Shown here in pieces: positions 35,826 through 43,992 of a stretch of 64,000 nt of DNA; positions within the stretch are counted from its first letter, which is position 1; every line of letters starts with the position of its first letter. The notes under the pieces are model-generated. The model was given only the letters and a program-made list of their open reading frames with translations, searched no databases and was not told the origin of the DNA. The stretch is taken from assembly GCA_965224285.1 (NCBI GenBank), contig OZ245043.1, forward strand, positions 4,526,001 to 4,590,000. Reading direction: 5' to 3'. The translations under genes were made by a program, and so were the position numbers. The stretch comes from JAJCYK01 sp965224285 (lineage in GTDB: Bacteria; Bacteroidota; Bacteroidia; Cytophagales; Cyclobacteriaceae).

Positions 35826-36779
35826 ATGCGTGGATTGAGACTTTCAAAAGAATTTAAGGTTGGACTGTTAGCGGTAGTATCCCTATCGATCCTTTATATG
35901 GGCTTCTATTTCCTCAAAGGAGTAGATTTTTTTTCTCCCAATAACACCTATTATGCAGTTTATCAGAATATTGATGGGTTGAACGTATCCAATCCGGTGA
36001 TGATAAACGGATTTGCTGTTGGTCGGGTGAGCAGCATTGAGATCCTCCCCCGTCGGAATAATATGCTGTTGGTAGCCCTGGATGTAGATGATGATCAGGT
36101 GTTGGGAAGCGGTACCCGTGCCATTATACAAAGTGATTTGCTGGGCTCTATGGCAATTCATTTGGACTCCATCCTGGTAGGAGAACCCGTTGAGGAAGGC
36201 GACACTTTACAAGCGGTGCTCAACAAAGGGATCACTGAAGAATTCACTAATTCCGCCCTTCCACTGGTTGATCGGCTGGAGGTGACCATTCAAAATTTGA
36301 ATACCATTCTGGCCAATCTGGCCAACAATGAGGAAGATATCAATGCTATAATCGGAAATTTCAAGACCACCAGTGGCAATATTGCTACCGGTACCCGTAA
36401 CCTGGATGCCATGACCGGTGAGGTAGGCCAGCTGCTGGCAAAGCTCAATCACCCTGAAGAAGGGGTTGGAGCGTTAATGGCAAAAATGAACCAGGTGGCT
36501 GACACGGTAAATCAACTGGAAATGCAGGCGATGCTGAATAGTACCAGAAAGACGGTAGATCAGCTAAGTGAAACCCTGGCCCTGATCAAAGAGGGGGAAG
36601 GCAGTCTGGGGTTACTGCTTACCGATAAAGAACTCTATAACCGAATGAACCAGACTATGGAAGACCTAGACCAACTATTCATAGATATGAAAGAGAACCC
36701 CGGTCGATACGTTCACTTTTCCATATTCGGACGTAAAAACAAAGATTCGGACTCCTCGGACCAAATTGAGGAGGAATAG
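35826..36779 (+). CDS. MlaD family (MCE domain) lipid-transport protein
   Basis: A 317-residue protein with an N-terminal anchor (residues 13-31, GLLAVVSLSILYMGFYFLK) and one MCE domain (residues 38-115, with NIDGLNVSNPVMINGFAVGRV and SDLLGSMAIHLD). The rest is helical, with many Asn/Leu repeats that suggest a coiled coil, and a charged tail. MlaD proteins carry phospholipids between membranes with an ABC transporter. The matching permease and ATPase are not adjacent. Context with LptD and amidase genes suggests an envelope role. Confidence 0.9.
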   Translation: MRGLRLSKEFKVGLLAVVSLSILYMGFYFLKGVDFFSPNNTYYAVYQNIDGLNVSNPVMINGFAVGRVSSIEILPRRNNMLLVALDVDDDQVLGSGTRAIIQSDLLGSMAIHLDSILVGEPVEEGDTLQAVLNKGITEEFTNSALPLVDRLEVTIQNLNTILANLANNEEDINAIIGNFKTTSGNIATGTRNLDAMTGEVGQLLAKLNHPEEGVGALMAKMNQVADTVNQLEMQAMLNSTRKTVDQLSETLALIKEGEGSLGLLLTDKELYNRMNQTMEDLDQLFIDMKENPGRYVHFSIFGRKNKDSDSSDQIEEE

Positions 36780-36785
36780 TGGCCC

Positions 36786-38414
36786 ATGGACTTAGAGTTT
36801 AACAAGAATGAGGATCAAAACCGGCAACTGGTAAGTCAACTCAAAAAGAAATTAGCAGAGGTTAAGCTTGGCGGAGGACCCAAACGGATCGATAAGCATC
36901 ATAAGAAAGGTAAGCTTACCGCCAGGGAACGAATCGATTATCTGCTGGACCAGCCTCAGGATTTTCTGGAAATTGGAGCTTTTGCTGGCGATGGTATGTA
37001 CCAGGAGTACGGCGGATGCCCATCTGGTGGTGTGGTAGCGGGGATCGGTCAGATCCGAGGTCGTACCTGTGTGGTGGTGGCTAATGATGCTACTGTTAAG
37101 GCCGGCGCTTGGTTTCCCATTACCGCCAAGAAAAATTTGAGGGCCCAGGAAATTGCCATGGAAAATCGCCTCCCTGTGGTTTATCTGGTAGACAGTGCCG
37201 GGGTATTTCTGCCCATGCAGGATGAGATTTTTCCGGATAAAGAGCACTTTGGCCGGCAATTTCGCAACAATGCCATCATGTCTTCCAGGGGAATCGTACA
37301 GATTGCCGCCATTATGGGAAGTTGTGTGGCGGGGGGAGCCTACTTGCCAATCATGTCGGATGAAGCCTTAATCGTGGATAAAACCGGGTCAATTTTTCTG
37401 GCAGGTTCTTATCTGGTGAAGGCCGCTATAGGAGAGGTGATCGACAATGAAACACTAGGTGGGGCCACCACTCATTGCGAAATCTCCGGAGTTACGGACA
37501 ATAAATATGCCTCCGACCAGGACTGTTTGGACGCCATCAAAGACATATTTGATAAGTTAGGAGACCACCAACTGGCTGGCTTTAACCGTGAAGAATCCAA
37601 ACCGCCCAAGGCTGACCCACATGAACTCTACGGAATCTTACCCAATGACCGGGCTAAACCATACGATACTGTTGACATTATTAAACGACTGGTAGATGAG
37701 TCCAAGTTTTCCCAGTATAAATCGGGATATGGTAAATCCCTTTTGTGTGGTACAGCCAGAATAGATGGCTGGGCAGTGGGAATTGTGGCCAACCAGCGGA
37801 AAGTGGTTAAGACCAAGAAAGGTGAGATGCGCATGGGGGGAGTGATTTATTCCGATAGCGCAGATAAAGCAGCTCGATTTATTATGAATTGCAACCAGCG
37901 GAAAATACCACTGGTATTTTTACAGGATGTCAGCGGTTTTATGGTTGGAAGCAGGGCTGAGCATGGAGGCATAATCAAAGATGGCGCTAAGATGGTCAAT
38001 GCTATGGCCAACTCAGTGGTCCCGAAGTTTACCATAATCATGGGCAATTCCTACGGAGCTGGAAACTATGCTATGTGTGGTAAGGCTTATGACCCCCGAT
38101 TGATCTTTGCCTGGCCTACCTCCAGGATCGCGGTGATGAGTGGCGCTTCAGCAGCCAAAACCCTGTTACAAATTAAAGTAGCGGCCTCTGAGTCTGAGGG
38201 AGAACCAATTACTGAGGAACAAAAACAGGATTATTTGAAAGAAATAACTGATAATTACAATCGGCAACTCAGCCCTTACTATGCAGCAGCCCGTCTATGG
38301 GTTGATGGTGTAATCGATCCCCTTGACACCCGTTCTGTAATATCCAGAGGTATTGAAGCTGCCAATCATGCACCTATTGAGAAAGCTTATAATGTGGGGG
38401 TGATACAAACCTAG
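36786..38414 (+). CDS. Acyl-CoA carboxylase carboxyltransferase (methylcrotonyl-CoA carboxylase beta type)
   Basis: A 542-residue biotin-dependent carboxyltransferase, paralogous to the one at 23001. It resembles methylcrotonyl-CoA carboxylase beta subunits: CPSGGVVAGIGQIRGRTCVVVANDATVK, YLVDSAGVFLPMQDEIFPD and MGSCVAGGAYLPIMSDEALIV-type segments (residues 78-200), and QDVSGFMVGSRAEHGGIIKDG-type biotin-side loop (380-400). Substrate is inferred only. It starts 6 bases after mlaD; no biotin carboxylase subunit is nearby. Confidence 0.88.
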   Translation: MDLEFNKNEDQNRQLVSQLKKKLAEVKLGGGPKRIDKHHKKGKLTARERIDYLLDQPQDFLEIGAFAGDGMYQEYGGCPSGGVVAGIGQIRGRTCVVVANDATVKAGAWFPITAKKNLRAQEIAMENRLPVVYLVDSAGVFLPMQDEIFPDKEHFGRQFRNNAIMSSRGIVQIAAIMGSCVAGGAYLPIMSDEALIVDKTGSIFLAGSYLVKAAIGEVIDNETLGGATTHCEISGVTDNKYASDQDCLDAIKDIFDKLGDHQLAGFNREESKPPKADPHELYGILPNDRAKPYDTVDIIKRLVDESKFSQYKSGYGKSLLCGTARIDGWAVGIVANQRKVVKTKKGEMRMGGVIYSDSADKAARFIMNCNQRKIPLVFLQDVSGFMVGSRAEHGGIIKDGAKMVNAMANSVVPKFTIIMGNSYGAGNYAMCGKAYDPRLIFAWPTSRIAVMSGASAAKTLLQIKVAASESEGEPITEEQKQDYLKEITDNYNRQLSPYYAAARLWVDGVIDPLDTRSVISRGIEAANHAPIEKAYNVGVIQT

Positions 38415-38418
38415 AGCT

Positions 38419-39279
38419 ATGACCGGTGAGCCGATGAATGAGAAGGAAATGAAAGCGCTGATCTCCTTATTGGACGAGGAAGACACTTCTATATTGAATC
38501 ATGTGGAGGAAAAGATCATGTCAATAGGCGGATCCATAATCCCACTGCTGGAGCAGGAATGGGAGTCCAATTTTAATCCGGTGGTGCAAAAACGCTTAGA
38601 GGAACTTATCCATACCTTGCAATTTGACACCTTAAGAGAGCGCCTGGGCAACTGGAAAAATAGTGAAATGGACTTGCTGGAAGGAATGTGGCTGATTGCT
38701 ACCTATCAATACCCGGATCTGGAGCTTCAAAAACTTAAAAGTGATCTTGAGCAGGTATATTATGAAGCCTGGTTAGACTTTAAACCGGAAGTACATCCAT
38801 TTGATAAGATCAAACTGCTGAATAGTGTATTCTTTAGCAAACTTAAGTTTGGCGCTAACACCAAAAACTTCCATAGCCCCAGCAACAGTATGATCAACAT
38901 TGTACTGGAAACCAGGAAAGGAAACCCCACTTCCCTATGCATCATTTATATGCTGGTGGCACAGAAGCTCAAACTTCCGGTTTATGGTGTTAACCTGCCA
39001 AACTTATTCATCCTGGTTTACCGATCATCAGAAACAGAGTTTTACATTAATGTTTTCAACCGGGGACTGATCTTTTCGAAATCGGATATAGATAATTATC
39101 TCGGGCATCTTAATCTTAGCCCCCGCACGGAATATTATGAACCCTGTACCAATCTGGAAACCATAAAAAGAGTGCTCAGAAGTTTGATTGTTAGTTTTGA
39201 AAAAGTGGGCGATCCTCAGAAGGTTGAGGAAGTGAAGATTCTACTAAATGCTATTTCGGAAGACTGGGAACGGCTTTAG
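38419..39279 (+). CDS. SirB1/transglutaminase-like family protein
   Basis: A 286-residue cytosolic protein. The N-terminal part is helical (HEAT-like, MKALISLLDEEDTSILNHVEEKI). The middle matches the SirB1 N-terminal transglutaminase-like fold: RKGNPTSLCIIYMLVAQKLKLPVYGVNLP near residues 160-188. The typical PGHF/QHF histidine is replaced (NLPNLFILVY), so a transglutaminase-like catalytic site is unlikely. A second ATG at 38434 gives a start 5 codons shorter. The stop overlaps the redoxin gene end by 4 bases. Confidence 0.78.
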   Translation: MTGEPMNEKEMKALISLLDEEDTSILNHVEEKIMSIGGSIIPLLEQEWESNFNPVVQKRLEELIHTLQFDTLRERLGNWKNSEMDLLEGMWLIATYQYPDLELQKLKSDLEQVYYEAWLDFKPEVHPFDKIKLLNSVFFSKLKFGANTKNFHSPSNSMINIVLETRKGNPTSLCIIYMLVAQKLKLPVYGVNLPNLFILVYRSSETEFYINVFNRGLIFSKSDIDNYLGHLNLSPRTEYYEPCTNLETIKRVLRSLIVSFEKVGDPQKVEEVKILLNAISEDWERL

Positions 39280-39860
39280 CTGTCTCTTTTAATCAGGCAG
39301 CCTACCACCCGCATCTGTGAAATTTCAACTTCGTCACCCTCTAAAGCCTGGTCAATAGCGTCTTCCAAATAGGTTTCGTCTACGTACTCCGCTAGTTGTG
39401 GGTTATCGTCAATCGATCCATGATATAAAACGCTTAGATCTCGTTTGCGAATGAGAAATACTTCAGGTGTGCGACTGGCTCCAAGGAGTTCAGTAAGTGC
39501 TTGCTCTTTATCGCTCAGATAAGGATATTCATAGCTATTGGCGGTAGCCTTAAGCTTCATCTCAGCCAGGTTATCGTCTGGACCGGAATTGGGATTAATC
39601 AGGAATAGCTGAACCCCCCGGTTTTGATATTTATGGTGTAAGGCTTCAATTCTATCCTCATATTTTCTGGAATATGGGCAGTAATTGCTGGTGAAAATAA
39701 TTAGTAATATCGGCTTTTTGGAGTATCCAGTGATGGTCACAGAATCCCCGGTTTTTGCCGCCACCAACTTTATATCCTTCAAGGGTTCCAGATTTTGAGC
39801 AAAGGTGTGGCGGGTACCGAGTAGCAGCAAAAGTACTAGTAACATCAAGCGATTCAGCAT
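39276..39860 (-). CDS. Thioredoxin-fold redoxin with signal peptide
   Basis: A 194-residue protein with an N-terminal signal sequence (residues 1-21, ending TFA-Q), so it acts outside the cytoplasm. The thioredoxin-like core has IFTSNYCPYSRKYEDRI near residues 53-69, a single cysteine followed by PYS in place of CxxC, and a second conserved cysteine at the C-terminal end (VVGCLIKRDS). This pattern matches the peroxiredoxin-like HCPFV/GCxIK family. It is monocistronic and faces its own -7 element. Confidence 0.8.
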   Translation of the reverse strand: MLNRLMLLVLLLLLGTRHTFAQNLEPLKDIKLVAAKTGDSVTITGYSKKPILLIIFTSNYCPYSRKYEDRIEALHHKYQNRGVQLFLINPNSGPDDNLAEMKLKATANSYEYPYLSDKEQALTELLGASRTPEVFLIRKRDLSVLYHGSIDDNPQLAEYVDETYLEDAIDQALEGDEVEISQMRVVGCLIKRDS

Positions 39861-39865
39861 AATGT

Positions 39866-39873
39866 CAAAGTTA
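39866..39873 (-). promoter_or_regulatory. Candidate -7 element of the redoxin gene
   Basis: On the minus strand this reads TAACTTTG, a full match to TAnnTTTG. It ends 5 bases before the redoxin ATG (39860), in the 16-base gap after the phosphopantetheinyl transferase gene. No clear -33 TTG is present at the expected distance. A transcript from here would be leaderless or nearly so. Confidence 0.45.
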
Positions 39874-39876
39874 CAA

Positions 39877-40524
39877 TTATTTTAAGTTTTCACTACTTAT
39901 AGCTACAACATGTCCGTCAAGTATCTGAAATTCAACGTTATACAACAATGGTTCATCAGTTTGATTACAGATCCATCCCTGGAAATTTTCGCTGTTTGAC
40001 ATGCGTTTTAAGCTAATATCCTGTTTAAAGATCAGGTTTTTACGACCGTATACTTTATAGAGTGCCTCTTTCCCTGACCAATACTTACAAAGCGTAACCG
40101 GATCTGTACCAGCAGCCTTCAGTTCATCTTGGCTCAGAAACCGGGGGGCGATCCTTACTAATTTTGGGCGAGGACGCTCTATATCAATTCCTACAGGGCT
40201 TTGTGTATTGAGCGCAGCCACTGCATAGGGATAGCAATGAGCCAATGATATATGCCCCCGTGAATCCACCAGGTGGGGCTTACCGCAAGAGTCTTTAAAA
40301 ATGCCGTGGTAGGAGTTTCCCGCTGTCCCCATCAAATGCTGGATGGCCAGTCTTGATGCCAGCCACTCCAATCGCTTGACCGGATGATTTATCTCATGGT
40401 ACTCCGAATGGGGTTCATTAGCCTGAACATCCAGTTGAGATTTGAGACCTTCTTCAGATTCGTCAATAATCCAAAGACACCAGGAAGTGTAATCAGGAAA
40501 ATGATAAAAAGCTTTCAGAGGCAT
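39877..40524 (-). CDS. 4'-phosphopantetheinyl transferase superfamily protein
   Basis: A 215-residue (from ATG 40524) Sfp-type transferase that moves phosphopantetheine from CoA to carrier proteins. The Mg-binding region SPVGIDIERPRPK (near residue 110) and the FLSQDELK and YWSGKEALYKVYGRK motifs are the P2/P3 signature. A longer open frame to 40746 would overlap the WD40 gene and lacks conserved sequence, so 40524 is chosen. The carrier protein substrate is not nearby. Confidence 0.87.
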   Translation of the reverse strand: MPLKAFYHFPDYTSWCLWIIDESEEGLKSQLDVQANEPHSEYHEINHPVKRLEWLASRLAIQHLMGTAGNSYHGIFKDSCGKPHLVDSRGHISLAHCYPYAVAALNTQSPVGIDIERPRPKLVRIAPRFLSQDELKAAGTDPVTLCKYWSGKEALYKVYGRKNLIFKQDISLKRMSNSENFQGWICNQTDEPLLYNVEFQILDGHVVAISSENLK

Positions 40525-40590
40525 TAATAACCGCTTTATATTAGGGTCAAATATGATCAATAAACTACAAATAATCATCAGACCTTTGGA

Positions 40591-41511
40591 ATGAGCCGGA
40601 TACAGGTCGATAAAATCAATACCTACCAGGGTCATAGGGAGCCGGTATATACCGTGGTTCCCGGGCCCGAACGCTGGGAATTCTTGTCCGGGGCTGGTGA
40701 CGGCATGGTTGTAAGTTGGAATCTCAGGGATCCCGATAAGGGACACTTATTAGCTAATTTACCCACATCGGTCTATGCCTTGTGCTATATTCCGTCCAGG
40801 AAACTTATAGTGGTGGGACAAAATTACCAGGGTATTCATGTGATCAATCCAGCCACCCGCAAGGAGGTGGGATCCCTGAAGTTTACCGAGGCCGCTATAT
40901 TCGACCTTTTTTACCAGAATGGTCGTTTATTTGTGGCTACCGGTGAGGGCAGCGTCTACATCATATCGTTGAAACACCTGCGCGTAATAAAGCGGTTGAA
41001 GCTGTCAACGGAGAATGCCAGGTGTTTGGCATGGGATCAAACCGAAGAATGTCTGGCCGTAGGCTTTAGTGATAATCACATAAGAATATTAGATGGTGAT
41101 ACCTTCAAAGTGAAAAATGATTTTGAGGCCCATACCAATTCAGTATTTAGCTTGAAATACCATCCTTTCAAAAGATTACTGGTATCTGCGGGAAGAGATG
41201 CCCATCTCAGGGTTTGGAGCATTGAAGAGGATTATAATGCCTACGCCGCAGTTGCAGCTCATATGTATGCCATAAATCATATCGAATTTAGCCCAAGTGG
41301 ACATCATTTCGTAACTTGCAGCATGGACAAATCCATCAAAGTATGGAATTCCCAGGATTTCCGTTTACTGAAGGTTATTGATCAAGCAAGACACGCTAGC
41401 CACGGAACTTCCGTTAATAAATTATATTGGTCGACATTCGAGGAGAAGCTGGTTTCATGCAGTGACGACCGCACTATTGGGATCTGGGATATTAAAAATT
41501 TAGATGTATGA
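40591..41511 (+). CDS. WD40 repeat protein
   Basis: A 306-residue protein made of WD40 blades with no signal peptide. Blade ends are visible as GDGMVVSWNL, GRDAHLRVWSIEE, SMDKSIKVWNSQD and DDRTIGIWDIKN, with GH or AH starts (GHREPVY, AHTNSVFSLKY, AHMYAINHIEF); about seven blades fit the length. It is a likely protein-interaction scaffold. Its stop overlaps the DivIVA-like gene start by 4 bases (ATGA), implying coupled expression. Confidence 0.88.
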   Translation: MSRIQVDKINTYQGHREPVYTVVPGPERWEFLSGAGDGMVVSWNLRDPDKGHLLANLPTSVYALCYIPSRKLIVVGQNYQGIHVINPATRKEVGSLKFTEAAIFDLFYQNGRLFVATGEGSVYIISLKHLRVIKRLKLSTENARCLAWDQTEECLAVGFSDNHIRILDGDTFKVKNDFEAHTNSVFSLKYHPFKRLLVSAGRDAHLRVWSIEEDYNAYAAVAAHMYAINHIEFSPSGHHFVTCSMDKSIKVWNSQDFRLLKVIDQARHASHGTSVNKLYWSTFEEKLVSCSDDRTIGIWDIKNLDV

Positions 41512-42248
41512 AAGTAACACCTTTAGAAATTCGCAAAAAATCCTTCGAAAAGGTATTTCGCGGTTATGATAAGGATGAGGTAAACGCCTATTTAGTGTCT
41601 CTTTCACAAGCTTGGGAAAAGGTTTTGGATGAGAATAAGGAGTTAACTTTCAAACTGGATGCGGCGGAAAAAGAGATCCACAAGTTGAGGGAAATTGAAA
41701 ACTCTCTGTTCAAGACTTTGAAAACTGCAGAAGATACCGGGGCTAGTATGATAGAACAGGCCAACAAAACCGCGGAGCTTCATATGAAGGAGACTCAAAT
41801 GAAAGCCGAAGCCTTGATGAGTGAATCCGAATCCAAAGCCAAAAATATTCTGGAAGAAGCAGAGATCACCGCCAAAGAGATCGTCGAAGATCTACAGGAT
41901 GAGGTTAAGCGACTGCAGGATTCCCACCGTAAACTGCAACAGCAGAGAGATACCTTACTGAGGGAGATCAAGAATATAGCAGATGGATTTCTGGAGCAAG
42001 TGGCTCAGGCCCGAAGTGAAAGCGAGGAATACACCATAGAAGAGCCGGTGAAGAGATCAAAAAACTTAGGTAAAGCCAACTACTCTTTTCAAAGTTCCAA
42101 CAACAGTGGTCCGGAAGCCAAGGGGACTTCCAAAAACGTCGCTGTACCCGCAGAAGAGTCACACAAAGCAGAAGACCAGTCAGATTCAGTAAAGCCGTCC
42201 CAGGACAAACCAGCAGAAGGGGGTTCATTTTTCGATAATCTCGAATAA
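41508..42248 (+). CDS. DivIVA domain-containing protein
   Basis: A 246-residue protein. The N-terminal DivIVA module, TPLEIRKKSFEKVFRGYDKDEVNAYL (residues 4-29, given here in parts: TPLEIRKKSF, FRGYDKDEVNAYL), is followed by a long coiled coil to about residue 165 with repeated Ala/Glu/Lys heptads, then a disordered Ser/Pro/Lys-rich tail. In Gram-positive bacteria DivIVA senses membrane curvature; the role in Bacteroidota is not established to my knowledge. It is co-expressed with the WD40 gene and followed by folB after 14 bases. Confidence 0.87.
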   Translation: MKVTPLEIRKKSFEKVFRGYDKDEVNAYLVSLSQAWEKVLDENKELTFKLDAAEKEIHKLREIENSLFKTLKTAEDTGASMIEQANKTAELHMKETQMKAEALMSESESKAKNILEEAEITAKEIVEDLQDEVKRLQDSHRKLQQQRDTLLREIKNIADGFLEQVAQARSESEEYTIEEPVKRSKNLGKANYSFQSSNNSGPEAKGTSKNVAVPAEESHKAEDQSDSVKPSQDKPAEGGSFFDNLE

Positions 42249-42262
42249 TTGATAGCTACGAT

Positions 42263-42622
42263 ATGGGTTTAGTCTCCCTGGATGGTCTGGAATTTTTCGC
42301 ATATCATGGTTACTATGACGAGGAACAGAAGGTCGGTAATAAATACTCAGTAGATATTACCGTAGAGGCCGATCTGCAAAAAGCCGCCAAGAAAGATTCA
42401 TTGGAAGAGACTGTAAACTACGAAGCCTTATATGAAGTGGTAAAGCGGGAAATGCAATTGCGTTCCAGATTGCTGGAGCATATCGGTCATAATATTATTC
42501 GGACGGTATTTGATCAATTTCCCTCGGTAAAAGCAGTGGAAATAAGTATCTCCAAATATAATCCACCCATCGGTGGGGTTTGCAAACAGGCCCGCGTGAC
42601 CCTGTCACAAAATCGGGACTAA
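42263..42622 (+). CDS. folB: Dihydroneopterin aldolase
   Basis: FolB (119 residues) converts dihydroneopterin to 6-hydroxymethyl-dihydropterin in folate synthesis. It has GLEFFAYHGYYDEEQKVGNKY at the N-terminus (with the substrate glutamate/tyrosine region), ETVNYEALYEVVK, LLEHIGHNI and the lysine in SISKYNPPIGG. It ends overlapping the minus-strand Fe-S gene by 4 bases. Confidence 0.92.
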   Translation: MGLVSLDGLEFFAYHGYYDEEQKVGNKYSVDITVEADLQKAAKKDSLEETVNYEALYEVVKREMQLRSRLLEHIGHNIIRTVFDQFPSVKAVEISISKYNPPIGGVCKQARVTLSQNRD

Positions 42623-42936
42623 TCCCCCGCAGATGGATCATGATCCGGGTTTGAAAATAGAAAGCCGCGGGCTCCTTCATCTTCTTGAAAATCCAGGGTT
42701 AAGCCGAGAATGTACATCATATGTTTTTTAGCGACATACAAATTAAGACCACCTTCCAGTTGGTATGACTTGTCATCTACTCCTGGTTTGTCGAAACCCA
42801 AAAGGTAACTAACTCCCGCACATCCTGCCCCTTTTATGCCAATCCGCAGACCATATTCAGCGGGAATATTCTTTTTTAAAATGATCTCCTTGATTTGCCG
42901 TAGGGCTTTATCAGTGATGGAAACGGGAGGCTCCAT
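42619..42936 (-). CDS. HesB/IscA family protein lacking the CxC cysteine pair
   Basis: A 105-residue A-type (HesB/IscA) carrier-like protein. The first conserved cysteine is present in KGAGCAGVSYLLGFD near residue 40, and the DFQEDEGARGFLFSNPD segment matches the family. The usual C-terminal CGC motif, which completes the Fe-S ligand set, is absent; the protein ends NPDHDPSAGD. A-type proteins pass Fe-S clusters to apoproteins, but this copy may not bind a cluster in the same way. It is convergent with folB. Confidence 0.8.
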   Translation of the reverse strand: MEPPVSITDKALRQIKEIILKKNIPAEYGLRIGIKGAGCAGVSYLLGFDKPGVDDKSYQLEGGLNLYVAKKHMMYILGLTLDFQEDEGARGFLFSNPDHDPSAGD

Positions 42937-43038
42937 AGAAACAATGAAAGAGATTAATGAGGTAAAATGTGATTATAATAATTATCTTCAAATCGAGAAT
43001 TTAAAGTTAAACCAATACCGTAACTAAATCCAGACTTC

Positions 43039-43560
43039 ATGGATACCGTTATTGAATTCGCCAAATTACTTATACCTGCAGGGGCTGTGTTATATGGCAT
43101 GTATTTAGTGGTAAAGTCATTTGTGCAAAAAGAATTGAACCAGGCAGCTATTGAGATACGCTCTAAAAATCACGAAGTGGCTTTGCCTATGAGATTACAG
43201 GCCTACGAACGAATTTGCCTCTTTCTGGAAAGGATAGCCCCTAACAATCTGGTGATACGTTTAAACGATAGCAAATACAGTGCAACTCAATTCCAACAGG
43301 TGATGGTGCAGGAGATCCGGGAAGAATATAATCATAATTTAAGCCAACAGATCTACATTAGTGATCAGGCCTGGGATTTAGTAAAAAATGCTAAAGAGGA
43401 GGTCATAGCCACCATAAATCAGGGTTCCCAGGGCTTACCTAAGGAGGCCAAAAGCCTGGACCTGGCCCGGAAAGTTTTTGATCTTATGATGCAAAAACAA
43501 TCAGATCCGGTAACCCACGCTCTGGTGCAAATAAAACAGGAAGTACGTACGTTGTTTTAA
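43039..43560 (+). CDS. Conserved membrane-anchored protein of unknown function
   Basis: A 173-residue protein with one N-terminal membrane segment (residues 7-27, FAKLLIPAGAVLYGMYLVVK). The remainder is largely helical with PMRLQAYERICLFLERIAP and EIREEYNHNLSQQIYISDQAWDL. I recall similar small proteins in many Bacteroidota, of unknown function. It begins a closely spaced run (43039-45406) whose next gene starts 21 bases later. The 102-base region upstream, up to the Fe-S gene, holds no recognised promoter consensus. Confidence 0.72.
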   Translation: MDTVIEFAKLLIPAGAVLYGMYLVVKSFVQKELNQAAIEIRSKNHEVALPMRLQAYERICLFLERIAPNNLVIRLNDSKYSATQFQQVMVQEIREEYNHNLSQQIYISDQAWDLVKNAKEEVIATINQGSQGLPKEAKSLDLARKVFDLMMQKQSDPVTHALVQIKQEVRTLF

Positions 43561-43581
43561 CAAAGCAGGTTAAATTTAAAT

Positions 43582-43992
43582 ATGGCACAAAAAACATCTG
43601 AAAAGAGTAAAATCAAAAAAGTTTCCAAGCAAGCACGCAACGTGGCTAAAGATCCCAACCGTCTAACCCGTCTTTTGGAAGACTCCAAAGATAAGCTGGA
43701 AAGGCTGGAGGTGACAGATGATAAAGTTGATAATTTCATGAATACATTAAGGACCTTTATCCGAATGATGAAGGCTTATATCAATGGGGAATACCGGGTG
43801 ATTCCCTGGAAGACTGTATTACTGATCGTGGGGGGCTTGATCTATTTCGTATCCCCCATAGATCTAATCCCCGATTTTATTCCTATAGCAGGTTATGTGG
43901 ATGACATTAGCCTGATCCTGTGGATTGTCAATCGATTGCAAAATGATTTGCATGATTTTGAGGCTTGGGAGCAGGGGTGGAGTTATGAATAA
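43582..43992 (+). CDS. YkvA family (DUF1232) membrane protein
   Basis: A 136-residue protein with a charged N-terminus and the YkvA signature VGGLIYFVSPIDLIPDFIPIAGYVDDISLILW within residues 92-123, here identified by SPIDLIPDFIP. This is two short membrane helices around that loop. Function unknown. Its last 8 bases overlap the DUF1287 gene start. Confidence 0.9.
   Translation: MAQKTSEKSKIKKVSKQARNVAKDPNRLTRLLEDSKDKLERLEVTDDKVDNFMNTLRTFIRMMKAYINGEYRVIPWKTVLLIVGGLIYFVSPIDLIPDFIPIAGYVDDISLILWIVNRLQNDLHDFEAWEQGWSYE

Noticed and set aside
40525..40746. Longer N-terminus of the phosphopantetheinyl transferase (start 40746).
   Set aside because: It overlaps the divergent WD40 gene and has no family similarity; ATG 40524 fits the domain start.
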